Shown: positions 53,517 through 62,029, counted from the stretch's first letter. The stretch: DNA of 64,000 bases from Sulfitobacter geojensis (GCF_000622325.1 NZ_JASE01000005.1:1116001-1180000); one strand, 5' to 3'. Notes: a model not told the origin generated them from the sequence alone. Translations and numbers: made by a program.

Positions 53517-55256
53517 ATGACACAGAGTAAGAAATCAGCCGATGCGCTACGCAGCGCACGGTGGTTCGCGCCGGATGACCTACGCAGTTTTGGCCATCGG
53601 TCGCGGATGATGCAGATGGGACTGGGCCCTGAAGACTGGGAAGGACGCCCCGTGATCGGCATCCTGAACACATGGTCCGAGATGAACCCCTGCCACCTGC
53701 ATTTTCGCGACCGCGCGGAGGATGTGAAAAAAGGAATCGCACAGGCCGGCGGGCTGGGATTGGAGATCCCGACCATCTCGATTGACGAGAGTTTCACCAA
53801 GCCCACGTCGATGCTGTACCGCAATATGATCGCGATGGAGACCGAAGAGACAATACGCTCGCATCCTTTGGATGGTGTCGTCCTGATGGGCGGTTGTGAC
53901 AAATCCACGCCCGGTTTGACAATGGGCGCGATCAGCGCGGGCGTGCCGTTTATCTATCTGCCCGCGGGGCCGATGCTGCGCGGCAATTATGCGGGCCGAG
54001 CATTGGGATCCGGGTCAGACGCGTGGAAATTCTGGGATGAACGCCGTGCTGGTACGATCAGCCAGCAGGAATGGCTGGGCGTAGAGGGCGGTATCGCGCG
54101 CTCTTACGGGCATTGTATGACGATGGGTACGGCGTCAACGATGACGGCCATTGCCGAGGCGATGGGGCTGTGCCTGCCGGGGGCCTCTTCTATTCCTGCG
54201 GCAGATGCGGGACACAAGCGGATGAGCGCGTCTTGCGGACGCCGCATTGTCGATATGGTGTGGGAGGATCTGACGCCGGATCGTGTGGTGACACCGGCGT
54301 CGGTGCGCAATGCAGCCACGGTGGCGATGGCAACGGGTTGTTCCACAAATGCGGTGGTGCATCTGTTGGCAATGGCGCGGCGTGCGGGCGTTGCGCTGGA
54401 TCTGGACGATCTGGATGCGCTGGGGCGCACAACGCCCTTGATCGCCAACATCCGTCCCTTGGGTGATGAATATCTGATGGAGGATTTCTATTTCGCGGGT
54501 GGTTTACGCGCGTTGATGGATCAGCTGGGCGACAAGCTGGACCGTGATGCGATCACCTGCACTGGCAAGCCCTTGTCTGACGGGATTGCAGGCGCGCCAG
54601 TCTACAACGACGATGTGATCCGTCCGCTCTCCAATCCGGTTTACGCAGAGGGGTCTCTGGCCGTGTTGCGGGGCAATCTGTGCCCGAATGGAGCGGTGAT
54701 TAAACCGGCGTCTTGTGATCCGAAGTATTACAAACACGAAGGACCTGCGCTGGTTTTTGACAGCTATCCCGAAATGAAGGCGGCGATTGACGATGAAGAT
54801 CTGGATGTAACGCCCGATCATGTTTTGGTGCTGCGCAATGCAGGGCCGCAGGGCGGACCGGGTATGCCGGAATGGGGCATGTTACCGATGCCCAAGGCGC
54901 TGTTGAAACAGGGCCACCGCGATATGCTGCGCATTTCCGATGCGCGGATGTCGGGCACATCTTACGGGGCTTGTATCCTGCATGTCGCACCGGAATCCTT
55001 TGTTGGGGGACCGCTGGCGCTGCTGAAAACCGGCGATATCGTGCGTATGGATCTAGAGGCACGCAGCCTTGATATGTTGGTGGACGACGCAGAACTTGCC
55101 GCACGCCGCGCCGCATGGGTGGCACCCGAGCCGCGCTTTGAACGGGGCTGGGGCTATATGTTCCAGCGCCATGTGGGACAAGCGGACCAAGGCTGTGATT
55201 TTGATTACCTAACCGCAGAATTCGGCCGCACAGCGGGCGAGCCCGACATTTTCTAA
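53517..55256 (+). CDS. IlvD/Edd-family sugar-acid dehydratase (L-arabinonate dehydratase-like)
   Basis: 579 residues from the ATG at 53517, with GGGAGGGG upstream. IlvD/Edd enzymes dehydrate aldonates or dihydroxyacids with an iron-sulfur cluster and Mg. The cluster ligands appear as Cys59 (NTWSEMNPCH), Cys127 with Lys129 (GGCDKSTPG) and Cys200 (SYGHCMTMG). Ser479 of ARMSGTSYG is the expected catalytic serine. From memory, Cys59/127/200 and 579 residues match the Rhizobium L-arabinonate dehydratase, which also takes D-fuconate and D-galactonate. Branched-chain IlvD is unlikely given the neighbours. It leads an operon with the DapA- and RraA-family genes. Confidence 0.88.
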   Translation: MTQSKKSADALRSARWFAPDDLRSFGHRSRMMQMGLGPEDWEGRPVIGILNTWSEMNPCHLHFRDRAEDVKKGIAQAGGLGLEIPTISIDESFTKPTSMLYRNMIAMETEETIRSHPLDGVVLMGGCDKSTPGLTMGAISAGVPFIYLPAGPMLRGNYAGRALGSGSDAWKFWDERRAGTISQQEWLGVEGGIARSYGHCMTMGTASTMTAIAEAMGLCLPGASSIPAADAGHKRMSASCGRRIVDMVWEDLTPDRVVTPASVRNAATVAMATGCSTNAVVHLLAMARRAGVALDLDDLDALGRTTPLIANIRPLGDEYLMEDFYFAGGLRALMDQLGDKLDRDAITCTGKPLSDGIAGAPVYNDDVIRPLSNPVYAEGSLAVLRGNLCPNGAVIKPASCDPKYYKHEGPALVFDSYPEMKAAIDDEDLDVTPDHVLVLRNAGPQGGPGMPEWGMLPMPKALLKQGHRDMLRISDARMSGTSYGACILHVAPESFVGGPLALLKTGDIVRMDLEARSLDMLVDDAELAARRAAWVAPEPRFERGWGYMFQRHVGQADQGCDFDYLTAEFGRTAGEPDIF

Positions 55257-55268
55257 AGGACTACACCG

Positions 55269-56189
55269 ATGGCACATGACCTTGAACGCGCTCTGACGGG
55301 CATCTCCGGCATTCTTGTCACGCCCTATGACACGGCGGGAGAGATCGCACCGCCCAAGCTGGCCCCGATCATCGACAGGGCCATCGGCGCGGGTGTTCAC
55401 ATGCCTGTCGTCAACGGCAATACCGGCGAGTTTTACGCGCTGACCACGGATGAGGCCTGCACGATGGTGCGCGAAGTGGCCGCTATGGTCGGCGATCGCG
55501 CGCCGCTGCTGGCGGGGGTGGGGCGCGGGGTGCGTGACGCCTGTAAGCTGGCGCGCGCCAGTGCCGATGCCGGAGCGGCGGCGCTGATGATTCATCAGCC
55601 GCCTGATCCGTTTGTCTCTCCGCGTGGCGCGGTTGATTACATCAAGGCAGTGCGCGATGCGTCGGGCGGTTTGCCGGTGATGCTGTATCTGCGCAATGAT
55701 GCGATGGGGCCTGAAGGCATCGCGCGCCTGTGCGAGGCGGGTGGCGTGAAGGGCGTGAAATGGGCGACACCCAATCCGCTGAACCTTGCCGCAGCCATTG
55801 CCGCCTGTCCGGATGATATCGTCTGGGTCGGTGGCTTGGCCGAAGTTTGGGCACCGCCGCTCTATGCTGTTGGCGCACGCGGTTTCACATCGGGGTTGAT
55901 TAACGTCTGGCCGGAACGCTCCATGGCCATTCACGCAGCGCTCGATGCTGGAAACTATCCGGCGGCGAACCGCTTGATCGCTGGCATGCGCACCTTTGAG
56001 GACATCCGCGCCGAAGAGCATAACGGCACCAACGTCACAGGCGTAAAGGCGGCGCTTATCGCCATCGGGCAGGATTGTGGGCCGACACGTCCGCCCTCGG
56101 CCTGGCCCTTGACGGAGCGCCAGCAAAAAGCCCTCGATGATTTCGTAACGGAAAACGCATTAGCCGAATTGCAGGAGAAGACCGCATGA
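55269..56189 (+). CDS. DapA-family aldolase/dehydratase (2-keto-3-deoxy acid type)
   Basis: 306 residues. Class I (beta/alpha)8 lyases of this family act through a Schiff-base lysine, here in GGVKGVKWATPNPLN near 160-174, with the nearby Tyr of VMLYLRNDAMG. The start ALTGISGILVTPYDTAGEIA and PVVNGNTGEFYALTTDEAC are family-typical. Placed directly behind an arabinonate-dehydratase-like gene and near a ketoglutarate-semialdehyde dehydrogenase, it probably dehydrates and decarboxylates or dehydrates a 2-keto-3-deoxy sugar acid. Dihydrodipicolinate synthase is unlikely in this setting. Its stop overlaps the RraA start. Confidence 0.86.
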   Translation: MAHDLERALTGISGILVTPYDTAGEIAPPKLAPIIDRAIGAGVHMPVVNGNTGEFYALTTDEACTMVREVAAMVGDRAPLLAGVGRGVRDACKLARASADAGAAALMIHQPPDPFVSPRGAVDYIKAVRDASGGLPVMLYLRNDAMGPEGIARLCEAGGVKGVKWATPNPLNLAAAIAACPDDIVWVGGLAEVWAPPLYAVGARGFTSGLINVWPERSMAIHAALDAGNYPAANRLIAGMRTFEDIRAEEHNGTNVTGVKAALIAIGQDCGPTRPPSAWPLTERQQKALDDFVTENALAELQEKTA

Positions 56190-56896
56190 ACCCCGATACA
56201 CGTGAAAAACTGATGAATGTCTCTGTCGCAACCCTTGCCACGGCGCTCTATAAACGGGGGCTGCGCAATCAGGTGGTGCAGGGCGTTGGCCCCGTGTCAC
56301 GCAAGGGGCGCAATATGGTGGGGCCCGCGTTCACGCTGCGCTATATGCCGGCCCGCGAGGACCGCAATCAACTGGTTGAATTTCGCAATCCCGAACATCC
56401 GCAACGCGTCGCGGTCGAGACCTGCCCCGAGGGCCATGTTCTGGTCATGGACAGCCGGAAAGATCCGCGTGCGGCGAGTGCCGGTGATATTCTGATCACC
56501 CGCTTGATGATGCGGGGCGCGGCAGGTGTGGTGACGGATGGCGGGTTGCGAGATGCGGCGACTATTGGCGAACTGGACATCCCGTCCTATCACGCCCGTC
56601 CCTCGAGCCCGACAAACCTGACACTGCATGAGGCGATCGAGATTAATTGCCCCATCGGGTGCGGTGATGCAGCCGTTTTTCCCGGTGATATCATGGTGGG
56701 TGACGACGACTGCGTCATCATCATTCCCGCAGATCTTGCAGAAGAAGTGGCAGATGAGGCCGTGGAGATGACCGCCTATGAGGATTTTGTTGTATCAGAG
56801 GTCAAGTCGGGCGCGGGGATCATCGGTCTATACCCCGCGACGGACCCTGCCAATCTGGAAAAATTCGCAGAATGGCGCAACGCGCAGAACCGCTAG
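56186..56896 (+). CDS. RraA-family protein (HMG/CHA-type aldolase)
   Basis: 236 residues. The family includes class II 4-hydroxy-4-methyl-2-oxoglutarate aldolase/oxaloacetate decarboxylase and the RNase E inhibitor RraA. The fold signs are GPAFTLRY at about 48-55, SAGDILITRLMMRGAAGVVT with the metal-site TDGGLRD near 112-118, and PGDIMVGDDDCVIIIP. The full metal/substrate motif G-x-R-D favours an enzyme over RraA. It ends an ATGA-linked operon with the dehydratase and DapA-like genes and converges with the GntR gene. Confidence 0.85.
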   Translation: MNPDTREKLMNVSVATLATALYKRGLRNQVVQGVGPVSRKGRNMVGPAFTLRYMPAREDRNQLVEFRNPEHPQRVAVETCPEGHVLVMDSRKDPRAASAGDILITRLMMRGAAGVVTDGGLRDAATIGELDIPSYHARPSSPTNLTLHEAIEINCPIGCGDAAVFPGDIMVGDDDCVIIIPADLAEEVADEAVEMTAYEDFVVSEVKSGAGIIGLYPATDPANLEKFAEWRNAQNR

Positions 56897-56897
56897 G

Positions 56898-57674
56898 TCA
56901 GGGTTTGTCCGGCGCGAAATAGTCGGGAAATGCGGCGCGCTTTTCGGTCATGCGACCCAAGGTGCGCTGCAAATGGCTGCGCAGTGATGTCATGGCGCGG
57001 TCGGGATCATTTGCCGCAATGCCATCCAGAATTTCGGTATGCCCCGCAATCACCTGACGGTTGTTGACCATCCTTGCCGCGCTGTCGCCCTCGTCCAGAT
57101 CAAGGCGACGCAGACGTTCAAGGTGCCCTGCGTGACTGCGCAAGATGCGCTGGCTGTGGGCGTGTCCTGCAGCCGCGAATAGCGTTTGGTGGAACATTTC
57201 GTCCAGCTCCTGAAAGGTTGGCATATCCGCCGGATTCTCGGCGATGCCAGCTTGAAGGGATACGATGCTGCGCAGGCGGGCCAGATCTTCGGGGGCGATA
57301 TCGGTTGCCAGCGTGCGCACAACTTCTGTCTCCAATGCGATCCGCATAAACTGTGCCTCAAGGATTGCCGTGGTGTCGATCTGCGTGACAAGGGTACGTG
57401 ATTGCGGAAAAATCTGCACCAGCCCTTCTTTTGCAAGCTGTTGTAGGGCGTCGCGCAGAGGCGTCAGGCTGACACCGTGGGTTTCTGCAAGTTCTGCCCG
57501 CAGCAAGGGCGTGCCCGGCGGCAGGTCCAGCCGGACAATCCCGTCGCGCAATTTCGCATAAACACCACGCCCGGTTGGCCCGCCCTCGAAAAGGGCAAGC
57601 CCCGCATCAACGCCAAGAATGCCGCCTTCCAGCGCTTTGTGCGGCTTCGTTTTGTCCGGGTTGGATTCATTCAT
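56898..57674 (-). CDS. GntR-family regulator, FCD type
   Basis: 258 residues. The winged helix at about 33-97 has LPPGTPLLRAELAETHGVSL, TPLRDALQQLAKEGLVQIFP and QSRTLVTQ. The FCD domain at about 105-240 includes ALETEVVRTLATDIAPEDLA and MFHQTLFAAAGH (His ligand). It is divergent from the uxaA-like/larA-like/larC operon and convergent with the RraA gene. The AT-rich palindromes at 57702 and 53446 are candidates for its operators, so it may control both arms. Confidence 0.86.
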   Translation of the reverse strand: MNESNPDKTKPHKALEGGILGVDAGLALFEGGPTGRGVYAKLRDGIVRLDLPPGTPLLRAELAETHGVSLTPLRDALQQLAKEGLVQIFPQSRTLVTQIDTTAILEAQFMRIALETEVVRTLATDIAPEDLARLRSIVSLQAGIAENPADMPTFQELDEMFHQTLFAAAGHAHSQRILRSHAGHLERLRRLDLDEGDSAARMVNNRQVIAGHTEILDGIAANDPDRAMTSLRSHLQRTLGRMTEKRAAFPDYFAPDKP

Positions 57675-57701
57675 TGCGAGGGCTCTTTACTTCTGTTAAA
57701 T

Positions 57702-57713
57702 CTAATATATCAG
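57702..57713. promoter_or_regulatory. GntR-type palindrome between gntR and the uxaA-like gene
   Basis: CTAATATATCAG shares TAATATAT with the perfect palindrome at 53446 and keeps most of its symmetry. It lies 28 bases upstream of the gntR start and 53 bases before the uxaA-like start, suited to control of both divergent transcripts. Confidence 0.55.
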
Positions 57714-57765
57714 TTATCGGACCCCTGCAGAAGCCCCTTTTTAATGATCCGAAAGCGAGTGCAAG

Positions 57766-59313
57766 ATGAACGGTCAAACCATGCAGAATACCACACGCAC
57801 GCGCGCGATGTTGCTGGAGGCTGGCGACAACATCATTGTCGCGACAGGCGATATCGAAGAAGGCACGCAGCTGCTGGAACATGGGATCACCGTAAATCAC
57901 CAAACGCCGCAGGGCCACAAGATTGCGATCCGAAATATCCAAAGCGGTGCACCGATCCTGAAGTTCGGGACGGTCATCGGCTATGCCGCGCAGAATATCG
58001 CACCGGGCGACTGGCTGCACAGCCACAACATCAGGTTCGACGCGGTCGACAAGGACTATGCCTTTGCGCGTGACTACAAGCCCACGGCGATTTTGCCGAA
58101 AGCAGAACGCGCCCGCTTTATGGGGATCCGCCGCGCGAACGGGCAGGTTGGCACGCGCAATTACATCGGCTTGTTTGTGACGGTAAACTGTTCGGCCACG
58201 GTGGCGCGCAAGATCGGCAATTACTTTGACGAAGAACGCATGGAGGCATGGGAGAATGTCGACGGTGTGATCCCCTTCATCCACGATTCCGGTTGCGGGA
58301 TGGAGTTGACGGGCGAACCGATGGACCTGTTGCGGCGCACCTTGGCGGGCTACATTCGCCATCCGAATATGGCCGGTGCTGTCGTCTTGTCGCTGGGATG
58401 CGAACGTAACAATCTGGCGCAGTTCTTTGAAGAACAAGGGCTTGCCGAGGGCAAGATGCTCAAGACTATTACCATGCAGCATGTCGGCGGCACCGCGCGC
58501 GCGATTGCCGATGGCAAAGAAGCGGTGAAGGAAATGCTGGCCCAAGCCAACAAGGTCCGGCGCGAACCCTGTTCCGCCGAACATATCACCATCGGGATGC
58601 AATGCGGCGGATCAGACGGATTGTCGGGCTTGTCCGCCAATCCGGGGCTGGGCGCGGCGGCGGATATTCTGGTGCGCAACGGCGGCACGGCGATCCTGTC
58701 GGAAACGCCTGAAATCTTCGGCGTCGAACATTTGCTGACCCGCCGTGCGCGGACCGCTGATATCGGGGCCAAACTGGTCGAGCGCATGGACTGGTGGCTG
58801 GAGTACACCAAGGGGCGCGACACGCAGATCAACGGTGTTGTAAGTCCGGGAAACCAGGCGGGCGGGTTGGCGAATGTGTTGGAAAAATCGCTGGGCGGGG
58901 CCAAGAAAAGCGGCAGCACCGGATTGATGGAAGTCTACCGCTACGCCGAACCTGTCACCCAGAAAGGGTTGGTTTTTATGGACACGCCGGGGTTTGATCC
59001 GGTCTCTGCCACAGGGCAGATTGCGGGCGGCGCGAACCTGATCTGTTTCACGACGGGTCGGGGGTCCTGTTTCGGTTCCTACCCGTCACCGACAATCAAA
59101 CTGGCCTCCAACACGCCGATGTATACGCAGATGCGCGATGACATGGACATCAACTGCGGTACGGTGATTGACGGTGAACAAAGCATCGAAGAGCTGGGCC
59201 AGACGATCTTCGAGCATATTCTAGCGGTAGCATCCGGCAGCTACAGCAAATCCGAAGCTATGGGCGTGGGCGAAGAAGAATTCGCACCCTGGCCCATCGG
59301 CGTAACAGGCTAA
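57766..59313 (+). CDS. UxaA-family altronate/galactarate-type dehydratase
   Basis: 515 residues, full length for the fused UxaA form. The N-terminal SAF domain (about 15-95) carries HKIAIRNIQSGAPILKFGTV and GDWLHSHNIRF. The catalytic domain has FMGIRRANGQVGTRNYIGLF, VIPFIHDSGCGMELTGEP with Cys, LSLGCERNN, and GMQCGGSDGLSGLSANPGLG. These metal-dependent enzymes dehydrate D-altronate, D-galactarate or related aldonates/aldarates. No uxaB or uxaC is seen, so the hexuronate pathway is incomplete. It is the first gene before larA-like and larC. Confidence 0.9.
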   Translation: MNGQTMQNTTRTRAMLLEAGDNIIVATGDIEEGTQLLEHGITVNHQTPQGHKIAIRNIQSGAPILKFGTVIGYAAQNIAPGDWLHSHNIRFDAVDKDYAFARDYKPTAILPKAERARFMGIRRANGQVGTRNYIGLFVTVNCSATVARKIGNYFDEERMEAWENVDGVIPFIHDSGCGMELTGEPMDLLRRTLAGYIRHPNMAGAVVLSLGCERNNLAQFFEEQGLAEGKMLKTITMQHVGGTARAIADGKEAVKEMLAQANKVRREPCSAEHITIGMQCGGSDGLSGLSANPGLGAAADILVRNGGTAILSETPEIFGVEHLLTRRARTADIGAKLVERMDWWLEYTKGRDTQINGVVSPGNQAGGLANVLEKSLGGAKKSGSTGLMEVYRYAEPVTQKGLVFMDTPGFDPVSATGQIAGGANLICFTTGRGSCFGSYPSPTIKLASNTPMYTQMRDDMDINCGTVIDGEQSIEELGQTIFEHILAVASGSYSKSEAMGVGEEEFAPWPIGVTG

Positions 59314-59331
59314 AACCACAGGACCATGATA

Positions 59332-60648
59332 ATGACCCCGAACTATGTCAAACTTGTTGAAAATACGCCGCTGCCGCGTGTTGTTCTGTGCCGCCAGAAA
59401 TTCGCAGCGACCCGTATTGATGATCCCGCCGCTGCGGTGAAAGACGCAATGCAAGCCGCTTGCGTGGACAAGATCAAACCGGGCATGTCCATTGCGATCA
59501 CTGCGGGCAGCCGCGGGTTGGCGTCGTTGCCCGAGCTTTTGGCGGCGATTGTGGATCAGGTCCGCGCACGCGGCGCGCATCCTTTCGTGGTGCCCGCCAT
59601 GGGCAGCCACGGCGGGGCCACGGCGGAGGGGCAATCGGCGCTTTTGGCCAAGCTGGGCGTCACGGAGGAAACTGTAGGCTGTGAAATCCGCTCCGGTATG
59701 GAAACGGATGAAATTGGCGTCTTGGACAATGGCATGTCCGTGCGGATCGACCGCCATGCCAATGCGGCGGACGGGATCATCCTGTTCAACCGGATCAAGC
59801 CGCACACGTCCTTTCGCGCCCCCAATGAAAGCGGATTGGCCAAAATGCTGTCGATCGGTCTTGGCAATCAATCGGGGGCCGAGAACTGCCATGCGCGCGG
59901 CATTGATAATGTCGGCATCTTCGTGGCGCATATGGCGCGGATGAAGCTGGAACGCTGCAAAGTACTGTTCGGTCTCGGTACGATTGAGAACGCCTATGAC
60001 GAACTGTCGCGCGTCGTCGCTCTGGACAGTGAAGGGATGCTGGAGGCGGAAGCGCCGTTGTTGCAGGAAGCGATGCGCAACATGCCGCGCCTTCCTTTGG
60101 GACCGCTGGATCAACCGACGGCGACGGGCGAACTGGATGTTTTGGTTGTCGACGAAATCGGCAAGGAGTTTTCGGGCACCGGCATGGATCCGAACATTAC
60201 CCACCGCTTTTCCAGCCCCAAGATGCAGGTGCATCTGCATATTTCGCGGCTTGCCGCCCTTGGCCTGTCACCGCGCAGCAACGGCAACGGCAATGGCGCC
60301 GCACGCGCCGATGTGGTGACCGAGCGGCTTGAGGCGGATTTCGACCGTGAGGCGGTCTATGCCAATGCGTTGACGTCGCAGGTGCTTATGCAGGCAAAAA
60401 TGCCGATGGTCATGCCCTGTGATCGCACAGCGATCCAGACAGCGATCAAGACCTGTGGCGCGGCGGACATCACGCAGGTCCGCTTGTTGCGCATCCCCAA
60501 CACGCTAAAACTCGAATATCTTTATGCCTCAGAGGCGATGCTGCCCGAGTTGCGCGAACGTGAGGGTTTCGAGGTGATTGGCGAACCGGAAGAGATGCAT
60601 TTCGAAGGGGGGCTGTTGGCCGCCAACTGGCCGGATGCCCACGCATGA
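59332..60648 (+). CDS. LarA-superfamily nickel-pincer racemase/epimerase
   Basis: 438 residues from the ATG at 59332; AGGA lies eight bases before it, better placed than for the ATG at 59326. LarA enzymes racemise or epimerise 2-hydroxyacids by hydride transfer to the NPN cofactor. Expected residues are visible: His93 (AMGSHGGAT), His158 (RIKPHTSF), Lys171 (SGLAKMLSIG, cofactor attachment) and His187 (ENCHARGI, nickel ligand). The spacings, 65, 13 and 16, are close to those of Lactobacillus LarA (66, 10, 16) as I recall. Sequence around them differs strongly from lactate racemase. The neighbours suggest a sugar acid as substrate. It overlaps larC (ATGA). Confidence 0.85.
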   Translation: MTPNYVKLVENTPLPRVVLCRQKFAATRIDDPAAAVKDAMQAACVDKIKPGMSIAITAGSRGLASLPELLAAIVDQVRARGAHPFVVPAMGSHGGATAEGQSALLAKLGVTEETVGCEIRSGMETDEIGVLDNGMSVRIDRHANAADGIILFNRIKPHTSFRAPNESGLAKMLSIGLGNQSGAENCHARGIDNVGIFVAHMARMKLERCKVLFGLGTIENAYDELSRVVALDSEGMLEAEAPLLQEAMRNMPRLPLGPLDQPTATGELDVLVVDEIGKEFSGTGMDPNITHRFSSPKMQVHLHISRLAALGLSPRSNGNGNGAARADVVTERLEADFDREAVYANALTSQVLMQAKMPMVMPCDRTAIQTAIKTCGAADITQVRLLRIPNTLKLEYLYASEAMLPELREREGFEVIGEPEEMHFEGGLLAANWPDAHA

Positions 60649-61835
60649 GCGGGTTGGGGTTGCACATCCACCTCGATCCTGTTGGCGGTGCTGCGGGCGA
60701 CATGTTCATCGCCGCGATGCTACACCTGCGCCCCGATCTGAAAGAACGCGTGATGGCGGATGTCGCGGCGGTCCTGCCGGATGGTGTGGGGCAGGCGCGG
60801 TTTAGCGAACATATGGCGTCAGGCATCACCGCACGCCGGTTCAATCTGGAACTCGCCACCGGTGGCAGCGCGGCGCGGCATGGGGTGGAAACTACCTATA
60901 GCGCGATGCGCAAATTGCTGGAGGCCGCCGATCTGTCGGAAGGCACCGCATCAGCCGCTTGTGCCATACTCCACCGGATTGCCGAGGCAGAAGCCCGCGT
61001 GCATGACATCCCGATTGAACGTGTGCATTTCCACGAAATCGCCGATTGGGATGCCCTGATGGACGTGACCGCAGCGGGTAGCATTTGCGCGGCCCTCAAG
61101 GGCGCGACATTTAGTCTGGGTGCATTGCCTTTGGGTGGTGGTCTGGTCGATACGGCCCATGGCAAACTGCCGGTGCCTGCACCAGCAACTGCATTGATCC
61201 TTGAAGGATATGACTGGCACGATGATGGCGTCGCCGGTGAACGGGTGACACCTACAGGTGCGGCAATCCTTGCGCATGTTACGGACGGTGAACCCGTATC
61301 GGCGCGCCCCGCGGGGCGTCTGCGCGGTAATGGTTCCGGTGCAGGGATGCGCGAATTATCAGGAATGCCGAACATCTTGCGCGCAAGCATGTTCGACACG
61401 GCACAAGGCGGATTTGAACAGGACCGTCTGGTCCAGCTTGCATGCGATATTGACGATATGACAGGCGAGGAGTTGGGGGCCGCCGCGGATACCCTGCGAG
61501 AGATTTCCGGCGTTGTTGATCTGGTTCTGCTGCAAGGGCAAGGTAAAAAATCGCGTCCTTTCAACAGGATTGAGGTTCTCGTCCGGCCCCATCTGGCGGA
61601 GGCCGTTGCGGCACGTATTTTTGATCTGACATCGACAATAGGTCTGCGCCGCACCACCGTTGAACGGTTGCTTTTGCCCCGCAGTTTGGAAACCGGCGCG
61701 AATGGTGTAGGGCGCAAAAGAACCCGCCGCCCTGCGGGTCACGAGACGCTGAAAGCCGAAAGCGATGACCTGTCGATGGCCGACACCCTCGCCGCGCGCC
61801 GCAGCCTTGCGATCACAACAGAAACTGACAAGTGA
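60645..61835 (+). CDS. larC: LarC, nickel insertase of the nickel-pincer nucleotide pathway
   Basis: 396 residues in one open frame. LarC inserts nickel into the pincer nucleotide using CTP. The N-terminal domain begins LHIHLDPVGGAAGDMFIAAM, followed by VHFHEIADWDALMDVTAAGS at about 125-144. Then come ACDIDDMTGEELGAAADTLR near 267-286 and LLQGQGKKSRPFNRIEVLVR, which belong to the C-terminal nucleotide-binding half. In Lactobacillus the two halves are joined by programmed frameshifting; here no shift is needed. It overlaps the larA-like gene. With larB and larE it completes the known cofactor pathway. Confidence 0.9.
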   Translation: MSGLGLHIHLDPVGGAAGDMFIAAMLHLRPDLKERVMADVAAVLPDGVGQARFSEHMASGITARRFNLELATGGSAARHGVETTYSAMRKLLEAADLSEGTASAACAILHRIAEAEARVHDIPIERVHFHEIADWDALMDVTAAGSICAALKGATFSLGALPLGGGLVDTAHGKLPVPAPATALILEGYDWHDDGVAGERVTPTGAAILAHVTDGEPVSARPAGRLRGNGSGAGMRELSGMPNILRASMFDTAQGGFEQDRLVQLACDIDDMTGEELGAAADTLREISGVVDLVLLQGQGKKSRPFNRIEVLVRPHLAEAVAARIFDLTSTIGLRRTTVERLLLPRSLETGANGVGRKRTRRPAGHETLKAESDDLSMADTLAARRSLAITTETDK

Positions 61836-61970
61836 TGTCGAATATGTCGCGATCTTACGTGTCGGCTCGACCTGCCATTAAGTTGTTATAAGGGCAGGGC
61901 TCCCGTCCTGATGCATAGAGCTTTCGGGTTTCGCTAAATCAGACTGCCGTTCGGGGGCTTTGCACCCCAA

Positions 61971-62005
61971 TGCGCGCGCCGGCCTTCGCCGAAAGGGCGC
62001 GCGCA
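61971..62005. terminator. hairpin between larC and the convergent Pro-Glu protein gene
   Basis: TGCGCGCGCC at 61971-61980 and GGCGCGCGCA at 61996-62005 form a perfect 10-bp stem. Its loop contains a smaller GGC/GCC hairpin. It lies in the gap between two convergent genes and probably ends both transcripts. Confidence 0.6.
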
Positions 62006-62029
62006 ATCATTTGAAACTGTCGCTTTCAC

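Noticed and set aside
53517..55256. Branched-chain amino acid biosynthesis (ilvD)
   Set aside because: The NTWSEMNPCH and SYGHC motifs and the sugar-acid neighbours match aldonate dehydratases. The acetolactate-synthase-like gene at 41764 has no small subunit nearby.
55269..56189. Dihydrodipicolinate synthase (dapA)
   Set aside because: The gene is ATGA-linked to sugar-acid genes and the active-site tyrosine context (LYLRNDAMG) differs from lysine-biosynthetic DapA.
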